Below are positions 8,368 through 17,876 of a DNA stretch of 64,000 bases, piece after piece. Source of the stretch: an uncultured bacterium (GTDB lineage Bacteria > Vulcanimicrobiota > Xenobia > Xenobiales > Xenobiaceae); NCBI GenBank assembly GCA_934636825.1, contig CAKUBG010000001.1, positions 248,001-312,000 on the forward strand, read 5' to 3'. Numbering within the stretch: position 1 is the first letter of the stretch; each line of letters opens with the position of its first letter. The translations under genes and the position numbers were made by a program. The notes under the pieces are model-generated. The model saw nothing but the letters and a program-made list of their open reading frames with translations, had not been told where the DNA came from and searched no databases.

Positions 8368-10761
8368 CTATTTGTTAGGCATAATGAAGCCCATAATGCA
8401 AGCAGCATTTACATTGTAGGTCTTACGGCGCACAGAGTTGCTGCTGTTGCCTTCGATGGTAGTGACGGTGCCGCTGGCAGCGTCGTAGCTCTCTACGATA
8501 CCGACGTGGTCGGCGCTGCTGCGGGTGTTGTCCCAGTCGAACATAATCATATCACCAGCTTTAGGAGCGTAACCATTGCCACCTTGCTGCCAAGTGTTCT
8601 GTCCTTTAGACCACTCAACCAAAGTGGGAGTGTAGTTTACGTTGGAGCACTTGCTGAAGTCCATGACACCATGCTTAGCTAAGATACCGGTAGCAAAAGC
8701 GGCGCACCAAGGCTGCTGCTGACAATCGAGAGCCCAGCTCTGGTTCCAGTCCTTGGTAATGGCATTGATCTGAGAAGCATTGCCACTTTCGGTCATACCA
8801 ACCATAGATCCGGCCTCACTGAGGGCTCCGTCTACGCCCTTGCCGCCCTTAGTCTCGGCACCTTTCAAGTGCTCAAGCATGTAAGCGCCTACCTGGTCGT
8901 GGTAAATACTGGTCACACCCTTGTGCCAATTCTGGTCGGTAGCCCAACCGGCTTTATTTACAGCAGAAGTTTGCTCAGCAATGGAAGCATCGGCAGAAGA
9001 ACCACCTTTAGAGCGCAAGTTGGCGAAAGTCCTAGCGCCAACATTGATTTGATTCTCTACGCCAGAGAACTTGGAGTTTCTGGTAGCGTTATTAGGATCG
9101 GAGTCGTAAGCGCCTACGCCCATCCAACCGTTGATACCAATACCAGTCTTACCCCACTGTGTTTCTTGACCAGCGATGGAGAGCAAGACCAACGGATCTA
9201 CGTTGTTTTCTTTACCGGCTTTAACGAACATAGCGCCAGTACCTTCGGGAGCATCGGAGCCCTTGGAAGCCAAGAAGCCGTCGATAGCTTTAGCGATGTC
9301 GGCGTCGGAGCACTTAGAAAGGTCGATATCGCCAGCAGCGGTAGTTCTGGTAGCGGAACCAGTGCTACCAGTTCCCTGAGTTCCGCCGGTACCACCAGTA
9401 CCGCCTACGCCACCAGTGCCGCCGGTGCCACCGCCACCATTATTGACAGCTCCGGTACCGCCATTGTTGCCACCACCATTGGAGCCGTTGCTACCATTGG
9501 CGCCATTAGAGCCATTGGCTGCACCTTGAGCTCCGGCAGCTTCATCGGAACTTCCCTGAGCGCCCTGAGCTTGAGCAGCCTCTTCAGCGGGAGCGTTTTT
9601 AGCATCGATCTCGGCTTGTACCTTGTCGATATCCTTCTGAAGGTTTTGCTTCTGAGTTTGGATATCTTCAAGCTCGCCATTGACGCGCTCTAAGTCTTCG
9701 TTGACGCCCTGAAGCTTGTTGGTGATCTCTTCAACCTTTTCCTGATCGCCAGCAGCTTTGGCAGCAGCCAACTCTTCTACGAGCTCTTCTTGCTGCTTCT
9801 CCAGCTCTTCTTTTTCTTTAAGCTTAGCTTCTTCTTGCTTAGTAAGCTCATCCATATCTTTCTGGAGGTCTTCCATCTCCTCTTCGGGAGTGGGCTCTAA
9901 CTCTTCGATCTCTTTATTGATCTTGTCGAGCTTGTCATTTACTTCAGAAAGTTCATCATTGATACCATCGAGCTTGTTGGTGAGCTCTTTAACTTTGGCC
10001 TGGTCGCCAGCAGCTTGAGCTTTTTCGAGCTCTTCGATAGTCTCGTCGCGCTGTTTCTCGAGCTCTTCTTGCTTCTTAGTCTGAGCTTCCTTCTCTTCGT
10101 TGAGCTTCTCGAGCTTCTTTTCCTTAACTTCTTCTTTCTTCTTCTCGACTTCTTCTTTTACCTTAGCTTTGTCGGCATCGGAAACTTCTTCACCGTCTTC
10201 GCCTCTGAGGTTGTCGACCATTTCTTCGAGATCATCGGAAAGACCATCCATACCGATCTTGTCAGCCAGTTTAGAAGCACCTTCTAATCCATCGGCAACC
10301 TTGTCTTTAACATGATCAACAATCTTATCTTTGACGCCATTAACAAAATCGCCAAACTTTTCAAGAGGATTTTTTTCTTCAGTTTTGCCGCCAAATTTAC
10401 CGCCTCCACCGCCGAAACCATTTATACTGTTACTGCTGCCGCTAAACTTCTCTCCTTTAACAGAGAAGCTACCGCTCTCGTCATCTAAAGAAGCAACTTT
10501 TACTCCTCTACCAGCTTTAGCGGCTTCGCTATCACTAACGCTAATCTTATCTTGCTCTTGAGCTTTTTGGGCTTCTTGAGCCTTGCGAGCTTCTTCAGCC
10601 TGCTTGGCTTGTTGAGCTTCTTGAGCCTTACGAGCTTCTTCAGCTTTGCGAGCCTCTTCCTGGCGGCGACGAGCTTCTTCGGCCTCGCGACGGCGGCGAG
10701 CCTCTTCGGCTTGCTGTTGTCTGATAGCGGCAGAATTATCGTAGCTGCTATTGATACTCAT
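8368..10761 (-). CDS. Coiled-coil peptidoglycan hydrolase paralogue 1 (glucosaminidase + CHAP)
   Basis: A 797-aa predicted cell-wall hydrolase. Order: Arg/Glu/Ala-rich helix (residues about 10-70, EEARRRREAEEARRRQEE); motif KISVSDSE...VASLDDE; two long Glu/Lys coiled coils (about 130-400); Gly/Asn/Thr-rich linker; glucosaminidase-type domain (Glu in LLSIAGQETQWG, near 530); CHAP amidase/endopeptidase domain (nucleophile Cys in QQPWCAAFATGILAKHG near 685, His in ADHVGIVESYD, then TTIEGNSSNS). No Sec signal peptide is visible. The start is the ATG at 10761 behind AGGAGGG; the longer in-frame start at 10812 has no ribosome site. First of four tandem paralogues, most different at its N terminus. 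Bond specificity is inferred from domains only. Confidence 0.8.
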   Translation of the reverse strand: MSINSSYDNSAAIRQQQAEEARRRREAEEARRRQEEARKAEEARKAQEAQQAKQAEEARKAQEAQKAQEQDKISVSDSEAAKAGRGVKVASLDDESGSFSVKGEKFSGSSNSINGFGGGGGKFGGKTEEKNPLEKFGDFVNGVKDKIVDHVKDKVADGLEGASKLADKIGMDGLSDDLEEMVDNLRGEDGEEVSDADKAKVKEEVEKKKEEVKEKKLEKLNEEKEAQTKKQEELEKQRDETIEELEKAQAAGDQAKVKELTNKLDGINDELSEVNDKLDKINKEIEELEPTPEEEMEDLQKDMDELTKQEEAKLKEKEELEKQQEELVEELAAAKAAGDQEKVEEITNKLQGVNEDLERVNGELEDIQTQKQNLQKDIDKVQAEIDAKNAPAEEAAQAQGAQGSSDEAAGAQGAANGSNGANGSNGSNGGGNNGGTGAVNNGGGGTGGTGGVGGTGGTGGTQGTGSTGSATRTTAAGDIDLSKCSDADIAKAIDGFLASKGSDAPEGTGAMFVKAGKENNVDPLVLLSIAGQETQWGKTGIGINGWMGVGAYDSDPNNATRNSKFSGVENQINVGARTFANLRSKGGSSADASIAEQTSAVNKAGWATDQNWHKGVTSIYHDQVGAYMLEHLKGAETKGGKGVDGALSEAGSMVGMTESGNASQINAITKDWNQSWALDCQQQPWCAAFATGILAKHGVMDFSKCSNVNYTPTLVEWSKGQNTWQQGGNGYAPKAGDMIMFDWDNTRSSADHVGIVESYDAASGTVTTIEGNSSNSVRRKTYNVNAACIMGFIMPNK

Positions 10762-10828
10762 AGTAAAATCCCTCCTACCTTTGCGAGCACAAAAAGCGCT
10801 CGACCTGTACACAGGTACTGTTGTTTAT

Positions 10829-10888
10829 ATTATCAAGCGCTTGTTTACTTTATCTAGAATTTATCTACTGATTTAACATTTATTTAAC
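10829..10888 (-). promoter_or_regulatory. Promoter and WalR-like box of hydrolase gene 1
   Basis: Minus strand: TAGATA (10851-10856), 16-nt spacer, GATAAT (10829-10834), then 67 nt to the ATG. Sixteen nt upstream of TAGATA lies GTTAA-N6-GTTAA (10873-10888). Read as 6-5-6 repeats it is AGTTAA-ATAAA-TGTTAA, one base off the WalR consensus TGTWAH-N5-TGTWAH. A CAAGCGCTTG palindrome lies in the spacer. Confidence 0.6.
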
Positions 10889-10923
10889 TTTTAATTTTTT
10901 TTACTTCATCTTGAAATATTGTA

Positions 10924-10956
10924 CAAAAAAAGCCCCTCGACCAAAATCGAGAGGCT
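10924..10956 (-). terminator. Terminator of hydrolase gene 2
   Basis: Stem 10931-10940 with 10947-10956 (one mismatch, 6-nt loop), followed on the minus strand by seven T. Lies 25 nt past the stop at 10981. Confidence 0.8.
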
Positions 10957-10980
10957 TCTCGTTAGTTAGCTATATATTTC

Positions 10981-13900
10981 TTACTTGTTGGGTTCAATGT
11001 AACCCATAACGCAAGCTTGGTTGCGATCGTAAGTTTTGACTCTTACGGAGTTGCTGCTGTTACCTTCAACTGTAGTAACTACACCGGTACCGGCGTCGTA
11101 ACTGACTACCAAACCGACGTGATCGGCGCCGCTACGAGTGTTGTCCCAGTCAAACATAATCATATCACCGGCCTTGGGAGCGTAATCGCCACCGCCCTGG
11201 CGCCAAGTGCCCTGACCTTTGGCCCAATTGACCAAAGTGGGAGTATAGTTGACGTTGTCGCAAGCGCTGAAGTCCATAACGCCGTGCTTAGCCAAAATAC
11301 CGGTAGCGAAAGCAGCGCACCAAGGTTGAGACTGACAATCGAGAGCCCAACTCTGGTTCCAATCCTTGGTAATGGCATTGATCTGAGAAGCGTTGCCACT
11401 TTCGGTCATACCTTCCATGGAAAGAGCCTCATCGAGAGCACCTTCGATACCCTTACTACCCTTAAGTTCGGCGCCTTTTAAGTTTTCCAACATGTAAGCA
11501 CCAACCTGATCGTGATATATCTTGGTAACGCCTTCATGCCACTTCTGGTCGGTAGCCCAACCGGCTTTGTTTACGGCCGAAGCCTGATCGGCAATAGAAG
11601 CATCGGAAGAAGAACCACCTTTTTCACGTAAGTTGTGGAAAGTTCTAGCACCAACATTGATCTGGTTCTCTACACCGGAAAACTTAGGATTACGGGTTGA
11701 GTTGTTGGGATCGGAGTCATAAGCGCCTACGCCCATCCAACCGTTGATACCTACGCTACCGGAAGCGGTACCCCAACGGGTTTCTTGACCGGCAATGGAA
11801 AGCAGAACCAGAGGATCTACATCATTTTCTTTACCGGCTTTAACAAAGAGAGCACCAGTGCCAGCAGGAGCGGGAGAACCTTTTTCAGCTAAGAAACCGT
11901 CGATAGCCTTAGCAACATCTTCGTCGGAGCACTTGGAAATATCGATATCACCAGCCGCGCTGCTTCTCTTAACAGAAGATCCGGAGCTGACGCTACCAGC
12001 GCCGCCGGAACCACCAACGCCACTGACGCCGCCGCCTCCGCCACCATAGTTGCCACCGCCGCCGGAACCGGAACCACCGTTATTGGCAGCAGCTTGCTGA
12101 GCGGCCAGCTGTTGACCAAGCTGGTTTAATTGTTTTTGCAAATCTTCATTGCTAATACCGACAGCTTTTTCAAAATCGCTCAAATTGTCATTGGACTGAG
12201 CAGCGCTTTCAGCAGCTTTAGATTCATCAACTTTAGCTTCGTCAGCTTTGGCTTTGTCGGCAGCAGCAATTTCTTCATCGCTCATCACTTTGCCGTCGGC
12301 GCCAATACGTTTGCCTTCTTCATTGACGAGGTTGCCCTTATTGTCAATCAGCTGGCCATCGCCATTTACCAACTTGCCATCTTCATTGAGAGTGCTGCCT
12401 TCAGGAAGTTTCTTGCCATCTTCACTGTAAAGAGTGCCGTTCTTGTCCACGAAAACGCCGTCAGGAAGCTTCTCAGGATCAACTTTAGCGCTGTCGGTAG
12501 CACTATCTTTGGTACCTTCAGTACCGGCGGCTTTAGCATCTTCACCCTGACCGGCGGCATTTTTAGCATCGTCGGCAGTATCTTTGGCGCTATCGGCGGC
12601 AGCCTTATCGGAAGCGTTGGCGGCTTCAACAGTGCTTACGCCGTCTTGAGCTTTTTCGGCCTTGCCGTCAATTTGACCAGCAGTATTTTCGGCTTTGGAC
12701 ACCTTCTGATCGGCGCTATTAACTTGACCGGCGGCATCTTCGGCCTTGGTATCAGCTTCAGAAGCAGCAGTTTCGGCTTGTTCAGCTTTGGTAGCGTCAT
12801 CGGTAGCTTTAGTTTCGGCTTGTTCAGAAGCGTTGGCTGCTTCAGTAGCGGCAGTTTCAGCTTGTTCGGACTTGCCTTCAGCGGCGCTGAGCTGGCTTTC
12901 CAACTCAGAGGCTTTGCTTTCGGCAGCGTCGGCGGCACTGTGAGCGGCGTCAGCTTTGGCCTGAGCGGAATCTAAAGCGGACTGAGCTGAAGCAATAGCT
13001 TCTTCATCGGGCACTTGCTCGGTGCTTCCGTCTTCGTTTTCGACAGTCTTGGTAGCAGACTTGGCAGCTTCCAAAGCGGACTGAGCCTGAGCAACTTCAG
13101 AATCGGCCTGAGTAGCTTCAGCAGCTTTATTAGTAGCTTCGGTACGAGCTTCGGTAGCTTGAGACTTAAGCTGTTCCATTTCAGCTTTGGCTTTGTCGGC
13201 CTTGGACTTGGAGTCTTGAGCTTCAGAAGCAGCTTTGGTTGCATCGCTCTGAGAAGTTTGAGCGGCGGAATTGGCTTCGGTAGCGGCATTGCCGGCCTCG
13301 CTAGCGGCTTGCTGCGCAGCTTGAGATTGCTCGTTGGCAGAAGTAGCTTTGGCTTGAGCTTGTTCTACGTTGGAAGCGGCATTCTGCTGAGCGGACTGAG
13401 CGCTATTTACTTTGTCTTGCTGAGCAGCAGCTTTGGCAGCATTTTCTTGCTCAAGCTGGTTGCGAGTAGAATCAATATTGTCACTTAAATTGGAAATGCG
13501 ATTTTGCAAAGAGTTCATATCGTCTTGAGAAGAACTCAATTGCTGATTGACTTGATTCAGCTCTTGGCTCAGTTGCTCTACTTTTTCCTGGTCGCCATCA
13601 GCTTGAGCTTCGGCTAAATCTTCTACTAACTGGGCTTGCTTTTGCTCTAAAGCTTCGCGCTCTTGGGCTTTCTTCTCTTGCTCTTTCTTGAGCTCTTCCA
13701 TCTCGGCTTCTAAAGTGCCCAAAGTTTCGGCGGTATTGGCTTCTTTGCCCTCTTGCTCGCCTTCATTGATCACTTTTTCTAATTCGCTCTGAGCCGCTTC
13801 CAAATCGGTATTGGCTTCATCTACGTCGGCGTTGGCTGCAGCGGCAGTTTTAGCTTGTTCGGCTGCTTCAGTTTGAGTTTTGGCTTGAGTAGCGGCAGTT

Positions 13901-14268
13901 TCGGCAGCAGTTGCATCTTTCGCTTTGGCATCTTCGTTGGCTACAGCAGCTTTAGCGTCAGCATTTTCGCCTTCTTCTGAAGACTTGACAGCTTTATCGC
14001 CAGCTTCTTCAGTTTTTTCACCAGCTTTGGTGGCTTCAGCGGCAGCAGCTTCAGCACTTTCCGCACCTTCAGCGGCAGCAGCTTCGTCGTCTAAAGAAGC
14101 GACATTGAGAGAGCCGAAAGCGTTAATGGCTTCAGAACCAGACAAAGAGATAGAGTCATCGGCCGCAAAACCGAACGCATTATTGCTAGACGCAGCAGCA
14201 GAAGTGCTGGGCATATTGGTGGAAATACCGGATATTCCTAAAAAGCTTGAAATCTTATCTAACGACAT
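10981..14268 (-). CDS. Coiled-coil peptidoglycan hydrolase paralogue 2 (glucosaminidase + CHAP)
   Basis: 1095 aa. Residues 1-60 carry the shared N-terminal block (SLDKISSFLGISGIS, then DDSISLSGSEAINAFG and VASLDDE). About 60-590 is Ala/Glu/Gln-rich coiled coil. About 600-665 has eight or so heptapeptide repeats of the form (L/I)(V/I)(N/D)xxGK. A Gly/Ser linker follows, then a glucosaminidase domain (Glu in GQETRWG near 828) and a CHAP domain (Cys in SQPWCAAFATGILAKHG near 983, His in ADHVGLVVSYD). No Sec signal is seen. AGGAGAG lies 8 nt before the ATG. The first 435 or so codons plus the ribosome site are identical in DNA to paralogue 3. Resembles PcsB/CwlO-type coiled-coil hydrolases in plan, but those have signal peptides. 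Confidence 0.8.
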   Translation of the reverse strand: MSLDKISSFLGISGISTNMPSTSAAASSNNAFGFAADDSISLSGSEAINAFGSLNVASLDDEAAAAEGAESAEAAAAEATKAGEKTEEAGDKAVKSSEEGENADAKAAVANEDAKAKDATAAETAATQAKTQTEAAEQAKTAAAANADVDEANTDLEAAQSELEKVINEGEQEGKEANTAETLGTLEAEMEELKKEQEKKAQEREALEQKQAQLVEDLAEAQADGDQEKVEQLSQELNQVNQQLSSSQDDMNSLQNRISNLSDNIDSTRNQLEQENAAKAAAQQDKVNSAQSAQQNAASNVEQAQAKATSANEQSQAAQQAASEAGNAATEANSAAQTSQSDATKAASEAQDSKSKADKAKAEMEQLKSQATEARTEATNKAAEATQADSEVAQAQSALEAAKSATKTVENEDGSTEQVPDEEAIASAQSALDSAQAKADAAHSAADAAESKASELESQLSAAEGKSEQAETAATEAANASEQAETKATDDATKAEQAETAASEADTKAEDAAGQVNSADQKVSKAENTAGQIDGKAEKAQDGVSTVEAANASDKAAADSAKDTADDAKNAAGQGEDAKAAGTEGTKDSATDSAKVDPEKLPDGVFVDKNGTLYSEDGKKLPEGSTLNEDGKLVNGDGQLIDNKGNLVNEEGKRIGADGKVMSDEEIAAADKAKADEAKVDESKAAESAAQSNDNLSDFEKAVGISNEDLQKQLNQLGQQLAAQQAAANNGGSGSGGGGNYGGGGGGVSGVGGSGGAGSVSSGSSVKRSSAAGDIDISKCSDEDVAKAIDGFLAEKGSPAPAGTGALFVKAGKENDVDPLVLLSIAGQETRWGTASGSVGINGWMGVGAYDSDPNNSTRNPKFSGVENQINVGARTFHNLREKGGSSSDASIADQASAVNKAGWATDQKWHEGVTKIYHDQVGAYMLENLKGAELKGSKGIEGALDEALSMEGMTESGNASQINAITKDWNQSWALDCQSQPWCAAFATGILAKHGVMDFSACDNVNYTPTLVNWAKGQGTWRQGGGDYAPKAGDMIMFDWDNTRSGADHVGLVVSYDAGTGVVTTVEGNSSNSVRVKTYDRNQACVMGYIEPNK

Positions 14269-14285
14269 TCAGTAATCTCTCCTAA
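12965..14285 (-). repeat. 1321-bp perfect direct repeat, copy A (5' part of hydrolase gene 2)
   Basis: By eye every base matches 16488-17808 (offset 3523). It covers the ribosome binding site and the 5' 1.3 kb of the gene. Beyond 12965, toward the 3' end, synonymous differences begin and then the catalytic halves diverge; upstream of 14285 the promoters differ. Confidence 0.9.
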
Positions 14286-14344
14286 TTCCTCATAAACGAA
14301 AAGAGGCGGCACACTGCTGCGCCTTTTCCACTCGTATTCTCTTC

Positions 14345-14405
14345 ATTATCAATTATGACCAAAAATTTATCTACAATTTAAAAACTGTTTTAACATTTAT
14401 TTAAC
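14345..14405 (-). promoter_or_regulatory. Promoter and WalR-like box of hydrolase gene 2
   Basis: Minus strand: TAGATA (14368-14373), 17-nt spacer, GATAAT (14345-14350), 76 nt to the ATG. Sixteen nt upstream of the -35 is a perfect TGTTAA-ATAAA-TGTTAA (within 14390-14406), matching the WalR/YycF consensus TGTWAH-N5-TGTWAH on the coding strand. Confidence 0.65.
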
Positions 14406-14455
14406 ATTAAAAATGATTTAACTATTTTTTACTATTTTGTCATGCTGAATTGAGC

Positions 14456-14506
14456 AAAAAAAACTCTCCCCCTTTGGCAAGTCTTTTACTCGACCAACGG
14501 GGAGAG
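14456..14506 (-). terminator. Terminator of hydrolase gene 3
   Basis: Stem CTCTCCCC (14464-14471) with 14499-14506, extended inside by a TTGG/CCAA helix; the minus strand continues with eight T. A second 11-bp hairpin (14525-14535 with 14551-14561, two G-T pairs) stands between it and the stop at 14582. Confidence 0.8.
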
Positions 14507-14581
14507 CTCTCGCGCTGTATAGGTAGTCCGACTCAAAAATCTAATTTTCGTGAATCAGACTCACCACATCTATGTATATTG

Positions 14582-17500
14582 TTAGTCACCGATAGAAGTG
14601 TAACCTAATACGCAAGCGTCATTGCGATTGTAGGTTTTTACTCTTACAGAATTGCTGCTATTGCCCTCAACCGTGGTAATAGTACCGCTGTCAGAGTCGT
14701 ATTTTACTACCAGACCAACGTGATTGGGGCTGGTACGGGAGCCATCCCAATCAAAGAAGATCATATCGCCCTTCTTAGGTGAATAATCACTGCTGGCATG
14801 ATTCCAAGTGCCTTCACTCTGTGACCAATCCACCAAATAGTTGGTAGAATTGACGTTTTGGCAGCCAGAGAAATCTTCCACACCATTTTTAGCCAAGATG
14901 CCGCTAGCAAAAGCAGCACACCAAGGCCATTCTTGACAATCGAGAGCCCAACTCTGGTTCCAATCCTTGGTAATGGCATTGATCTGAGCAGTATTGCCAC
15001 TTGCGGTCATGCCTTCCATAGAGAGAGCCTCGTCAATAGCGGCATCAATGCCTTTGTTGCCACTGGAGGAAGAAGTGCCGGAAGCAGCAGAGGCAGCCTT
15101 TATTTCCTCCATCTTAGCTTGTACATAAGGGGCAACTTGATTTTGGTAAATGCTAGTTACGCCATTATGCCAATTTTGGTCACTGGCCCATCCGGCTTTG
15201 TTGACAGCAGAAGTCTGAGCGGCAATAGAGTCGGAAGAAGAGGATCCACCCTTTTCACGCAAATTGTGGAAGGTTCTGGCACCGACGTTGATCTGTTTTT
15301 CCACACCAGAGAACTTAGGATTGCGAGTTGAGTTGTTGGGGTCGGAGTCGTAAGCACCTACGCCCATCCAGCCATCGATACCAACGCTACCAGCAGCGGT
15401 ACCCCAACGGGTTTCCTGACCAGCGATAGATAATAAAATAAGCGGATCGACATCATTTTCTTTACCAGCCTTGACAAACAGAGCGCCAGTACCTTCAGGA
15501 GCGGGAGAGCCTTTTTCAGCTAAGAAGCAATCAATTGCTTTAGCCATAGCTTGCTCATTTTCGTCGGTAAGCTCTACTTTGCTAATCGAGCCAGCTTTGC
15601 TAGCTGAAGAGGTGGAACCAGTGCTGCCAGTACCGCCTACGCTACCGGAGCCACCTACACCGCCTCCGCCGCCGTAGTTGCCGCCACCGCCGGAACCAGA
15701 GCCGGAACCACCATTATTGCCAGCAGCTTGCTGAGCAGCACCTTGGTTGGCAATCTGTTGGCCGAGTTGTTCAATTTGCTTTTGCAAATCTTCATTGCTG
15801 ATACCGGTAGCTTTTTCAAAGCCGCTCTTCTCTTCAGCAGCTTGACCAGCGCCTTCTTTGGCTTCATCAGTCTTAGCTTCATCGGCTTTGGCTTTGTCGG
15901 CTTTAGCAATATCTTCATCGCTCATCACTTTGCCATTTTCGTCGACACGCTTACCTTCAGCATTGACCTGATTGCCCTCAGCGTCAATCATTTTGCCATT
16001 CTTGTCTATCATAACGCCATCGGCCAGCTTGTCGGTATCGACTTTAGCTTCGCCTTTAGCGTCTTCACCTTGACCGGCGGCATTTTTAGCATCGTCGGCG
16101 GTATCTTTGGCACTATCGGCGGCAGCCTTATCAGAAGCGTTGGCGGCTTCAACAGTGCTCACGCCGTCTTGAGCTTTTTCAGCTTTGTCGTCAATTTGAC
16201 CGGCAGTATTTTCGGCTTTGGACACCTTCTGATCGGCGCTATTAACTTGACCAGCAGCATCTTCAGCTTTGGTATCGGCTTCGGAAGCGGCTGTTTCGGC
16301 CTGCTCGGCTTTGGTAGCGTCATCGGTAGCTTTAGTTTCGGCTTGTTCAGAAGCGTTGGCTGCTTCAGTAGCGGCAGTTTCGGCTTGTTCGGATTTACCT
16401 TCGGCGGCGCTGAGCTGGCTTTCCAACTCAGAGGCTTTGCTTTCGGCAGCGTCGGCAGCGCTGTGAGCGGCGTCAGCTTTGGCCTGGGCGGAATCTAAAG
16501 CGGACTGAGCTGAAGCAATAGCTTCTTCATCGGGCACTTGCTCGGTGCTTCCGTCTTCGTTTTCGACAGTCTTGGTAGCAGACTTGGCAGCTTCCAAAGC
16601 GGACTGAGCCTGAGCAACTTCAGAATCGGCCTGAGTAGCTTCAGCAGCTTTATTAGTAGCTTCGGTACGAGCTTCGGTAGCTTGAGACTTAAGCTGTTCC
16701 ATTTCAGCTTTGGCTTTGTCGGCCTTGGACTTGGAGTCTTGAGCTTCAGAAGCAGCTTTGGTTGCATCGCTCTGAGAAGTTTGAGCGGCGGAATTGGCTT
16801 CGGTAGCGGCATTGCCGGCCTCGCTAGCGGCTTGCTGCGCAGCTTGAGATTGCTCGTTGGCAGAAGTAGCTTTGGCTTGAGCTTGTTCTACGTTGGAAGC
16901 GGCATTCTGCTGAGCGGACTGAGCGCTATTTACTTTGTCTTGCTGAGCAGCAGCTTTGGCAGCATTTTCTTGCTCAAGCTGGTTGCGAGTAGAATCAATA
17001 TTGTCACTTAAATTGGAAATGCGATTTTGCAAAGAGTTCATATCGTCTTGAGAAGAACTCAATTGCTGATTGACTTGATTCAGCTCTTGGCTCAGTTGCT
17101 CTACTTTTTCCTGGTCGCCATCAGCTTGAGCTTCGGCTAAATCTTCTACTAACTGGGCTTGCTTTTGCTCTAAAGCTTCGCGCTCTTGGGCTTTCTTCTC
17201 TTGCTCTTTCTTGAGCTCTTCCATCTCGGCTTCTAAAGTGCCCAAAGTTTCGGCGGTATTGGCTTCTTTGCCCTCTTGCTCGCCTTCATTGATCACTTTT
17301 TCTAATTCGCTCTGAGCCGCTTCCAAATCGGTATTGGCTTCATCTACGTCGGCGTTGGCTGCAGCGGCAGTTTTAGCTTGTTCGGCTGCTTCAGTTTGAG
17401 TTTTGGCTTGAGTAGCGGCAGTTTCGGCAGCAGTTGCATCTTTCGCTTTGGCATCTTCGTTGGCTACAGCAGCTTTAGCGTCAGCATTTTCGCCTTCTTC

Positions 17501-17791
17501 TGAAGACTTGACAGCTTTATCGCCAGCTTCTTCAGTTTTTTCACCAGCTTTGGTGGCTTCAGCGGCAGCAGCTTCAGCACTTTCCGCACCTTCAGCGGCA
17601 GCAGCTTCGTCGTCTAAAGAAGCGACATTGAGAGAGCCGAAAGCGTTAATGGCTTCAGAACCAGACAAAGAGATAGAGTCATCGGCCGCAAAACCGAACG
17701 CATTATTGCTAGACGCAGCAGCAGAAGTGCTGGGCATATTGGTGGAAATACCGGATATTCCTAAAAAGCTTGAAATCTTATCTAACGACAT
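14582..17791 (-). CDS. Coiled-coil peptidoglycan hydrolase paralogue 3 (glucosaminidase + CHAP)
   Basis: 1069 aa. The first 575 or so residues match paralogue 2 with one substitution (Gly to Asp in QIDDKAEK). It then has only about four heptapeptide repeats (KMIDAEGN, QVNAEGK, RVDENGK) before the Gly/Ser linker, glucosaminidase domain (Glu in GQETRWG near 792) and CHAP domain (Cys in EWPWCAAFASGILAKNG near 955, His in PNHVGLVVKYD). The catalytic half is the most divergent of the four: an extra Ala/Ser-rich insert (KAASAASGTSSSSG) separates the two enzyme domains and the C terminus ends in GYTSIGD instead of the shared PNK. No Sec signal. Own promoter and terminator. Confidence 0.8.
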   Translation of the reverse strand: MSLDKISSFLGISGISTNMPSTSAAASSNNAFGFAADDSISLSGSEAINAFGSLNVASLDDEAAAAEGAESAEAAAAEATKAGEKTEEAGDKAVKSSEEGENADAKAAVANEDAKAKDATAAETAATQAKTQTEAAEQAKTAAAANADVDEANTDLEAAQSELEKVINEGEQEGKEANTAETLGTLEAEMEELKKEQEKKAQEREALEQKQAQLVEDLAEAQADGDQEKVEQLSQELNQVNQQLSSSQDDMNSLQNRISNLSDNIDSTRNQLEQENAAKAAAQQDKVNSAQSAQQNAASNVEQAQAKATSANEQSQAAQQAASEAGNAATEANSAAQTSQSDATKAASEAQDSKSKADKAKAEMEQLKSQATEARTEATNKAAEATQADSEVAQAQSALEAAKSATKTVENEDGSTEQVPDEEAIASAQSALDSAQAKADAAHSAADAAESKASELESQLSAAEGKSEQAETAATEAANASEQAETKATDDATKAEQAETAASEADTKAEDAAGQVNSADQKVSKAENTAGQIDDKAEKAQDGVSTVEAANASDKAAADSAKDTADDAKNAAGQGEDAKGEAKVDTDKLADGVMIDKNGKMIDAEGNQVNAEGKRVDENGKVMSDEDIAKADKAKADEAKTDEAKEGAGQAAEEKSGFEKATGISNEDLQKQIEQLGQQIANQGAAQQAAGNNGGSGSGSGGGGNYGGGGGVGGSGSVGGTGSTGSTSSASKAGSISKVELTDENEQAMAKAIDCFLAEKGSPAPEGTGALFVKAGKENDVDPLILLSIAGQETRWGTAAGSVGIDGWMGVGAYDSDPNNSTRNPKFSGVEKQINVGARTFHNLREKGGSSSSDSIAAQTSAVNKAGWASDQNWHNGVTSIYQNQVAPYVQAKMEEIKAASAASGTSSSSGNKGIDAAIDEALSMEGMTASGNTAQINAITKDWNQSWALDCQEWPWCAAFASGILAKNGVEDFSGCQNVNSTNYLVDWSQSEGTWNHASSDYSPKKGDMIFFDWDGSRTSPNHVGLVVKYDSDSGTITTVEGNSSNSVRVKTYNRNDACVLGYTSIGD

Positions 17792-17808
17792 TCAGTAATC
17801 TCTCCTAA
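16488..17808 (-). repeat. 1321-bp perfect direct repeat, copy B (5' part of hydrolase gene 3)
   Basis: Identical by eye to 12965-14285. Covers the ribosome site and 5' 1.3 kb of hydrolase gene 3. The next 0.4 kb toward the 3' end has scattered, almost all synonymous, changes, so the identical stretch looks like a recent gene-conversion tract on an older duplication. Confidence 0.9.
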
Positions 17809-17876
17809 CCTTTCAAAGCAAAAAAAGATGACTGACGCACTGCGCTAAGCGACCTTTTTCCGCCTTTATTATTTCT

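Noticed and set aside
12130..12975. Long open frames on the plus strand opposite the hydrolase genes (also at 8869-9693, 13015-13488, 15728-16498, 16538-17011)
   Set aside because: Ala/Glu/Gln-rich coiled-coil DNA leaves the opposite strand open by composition. Products are Ser/Phe/Gly-biased, lack ribosome sites, and copies repeat exactly only because the sense gene is duplicated.
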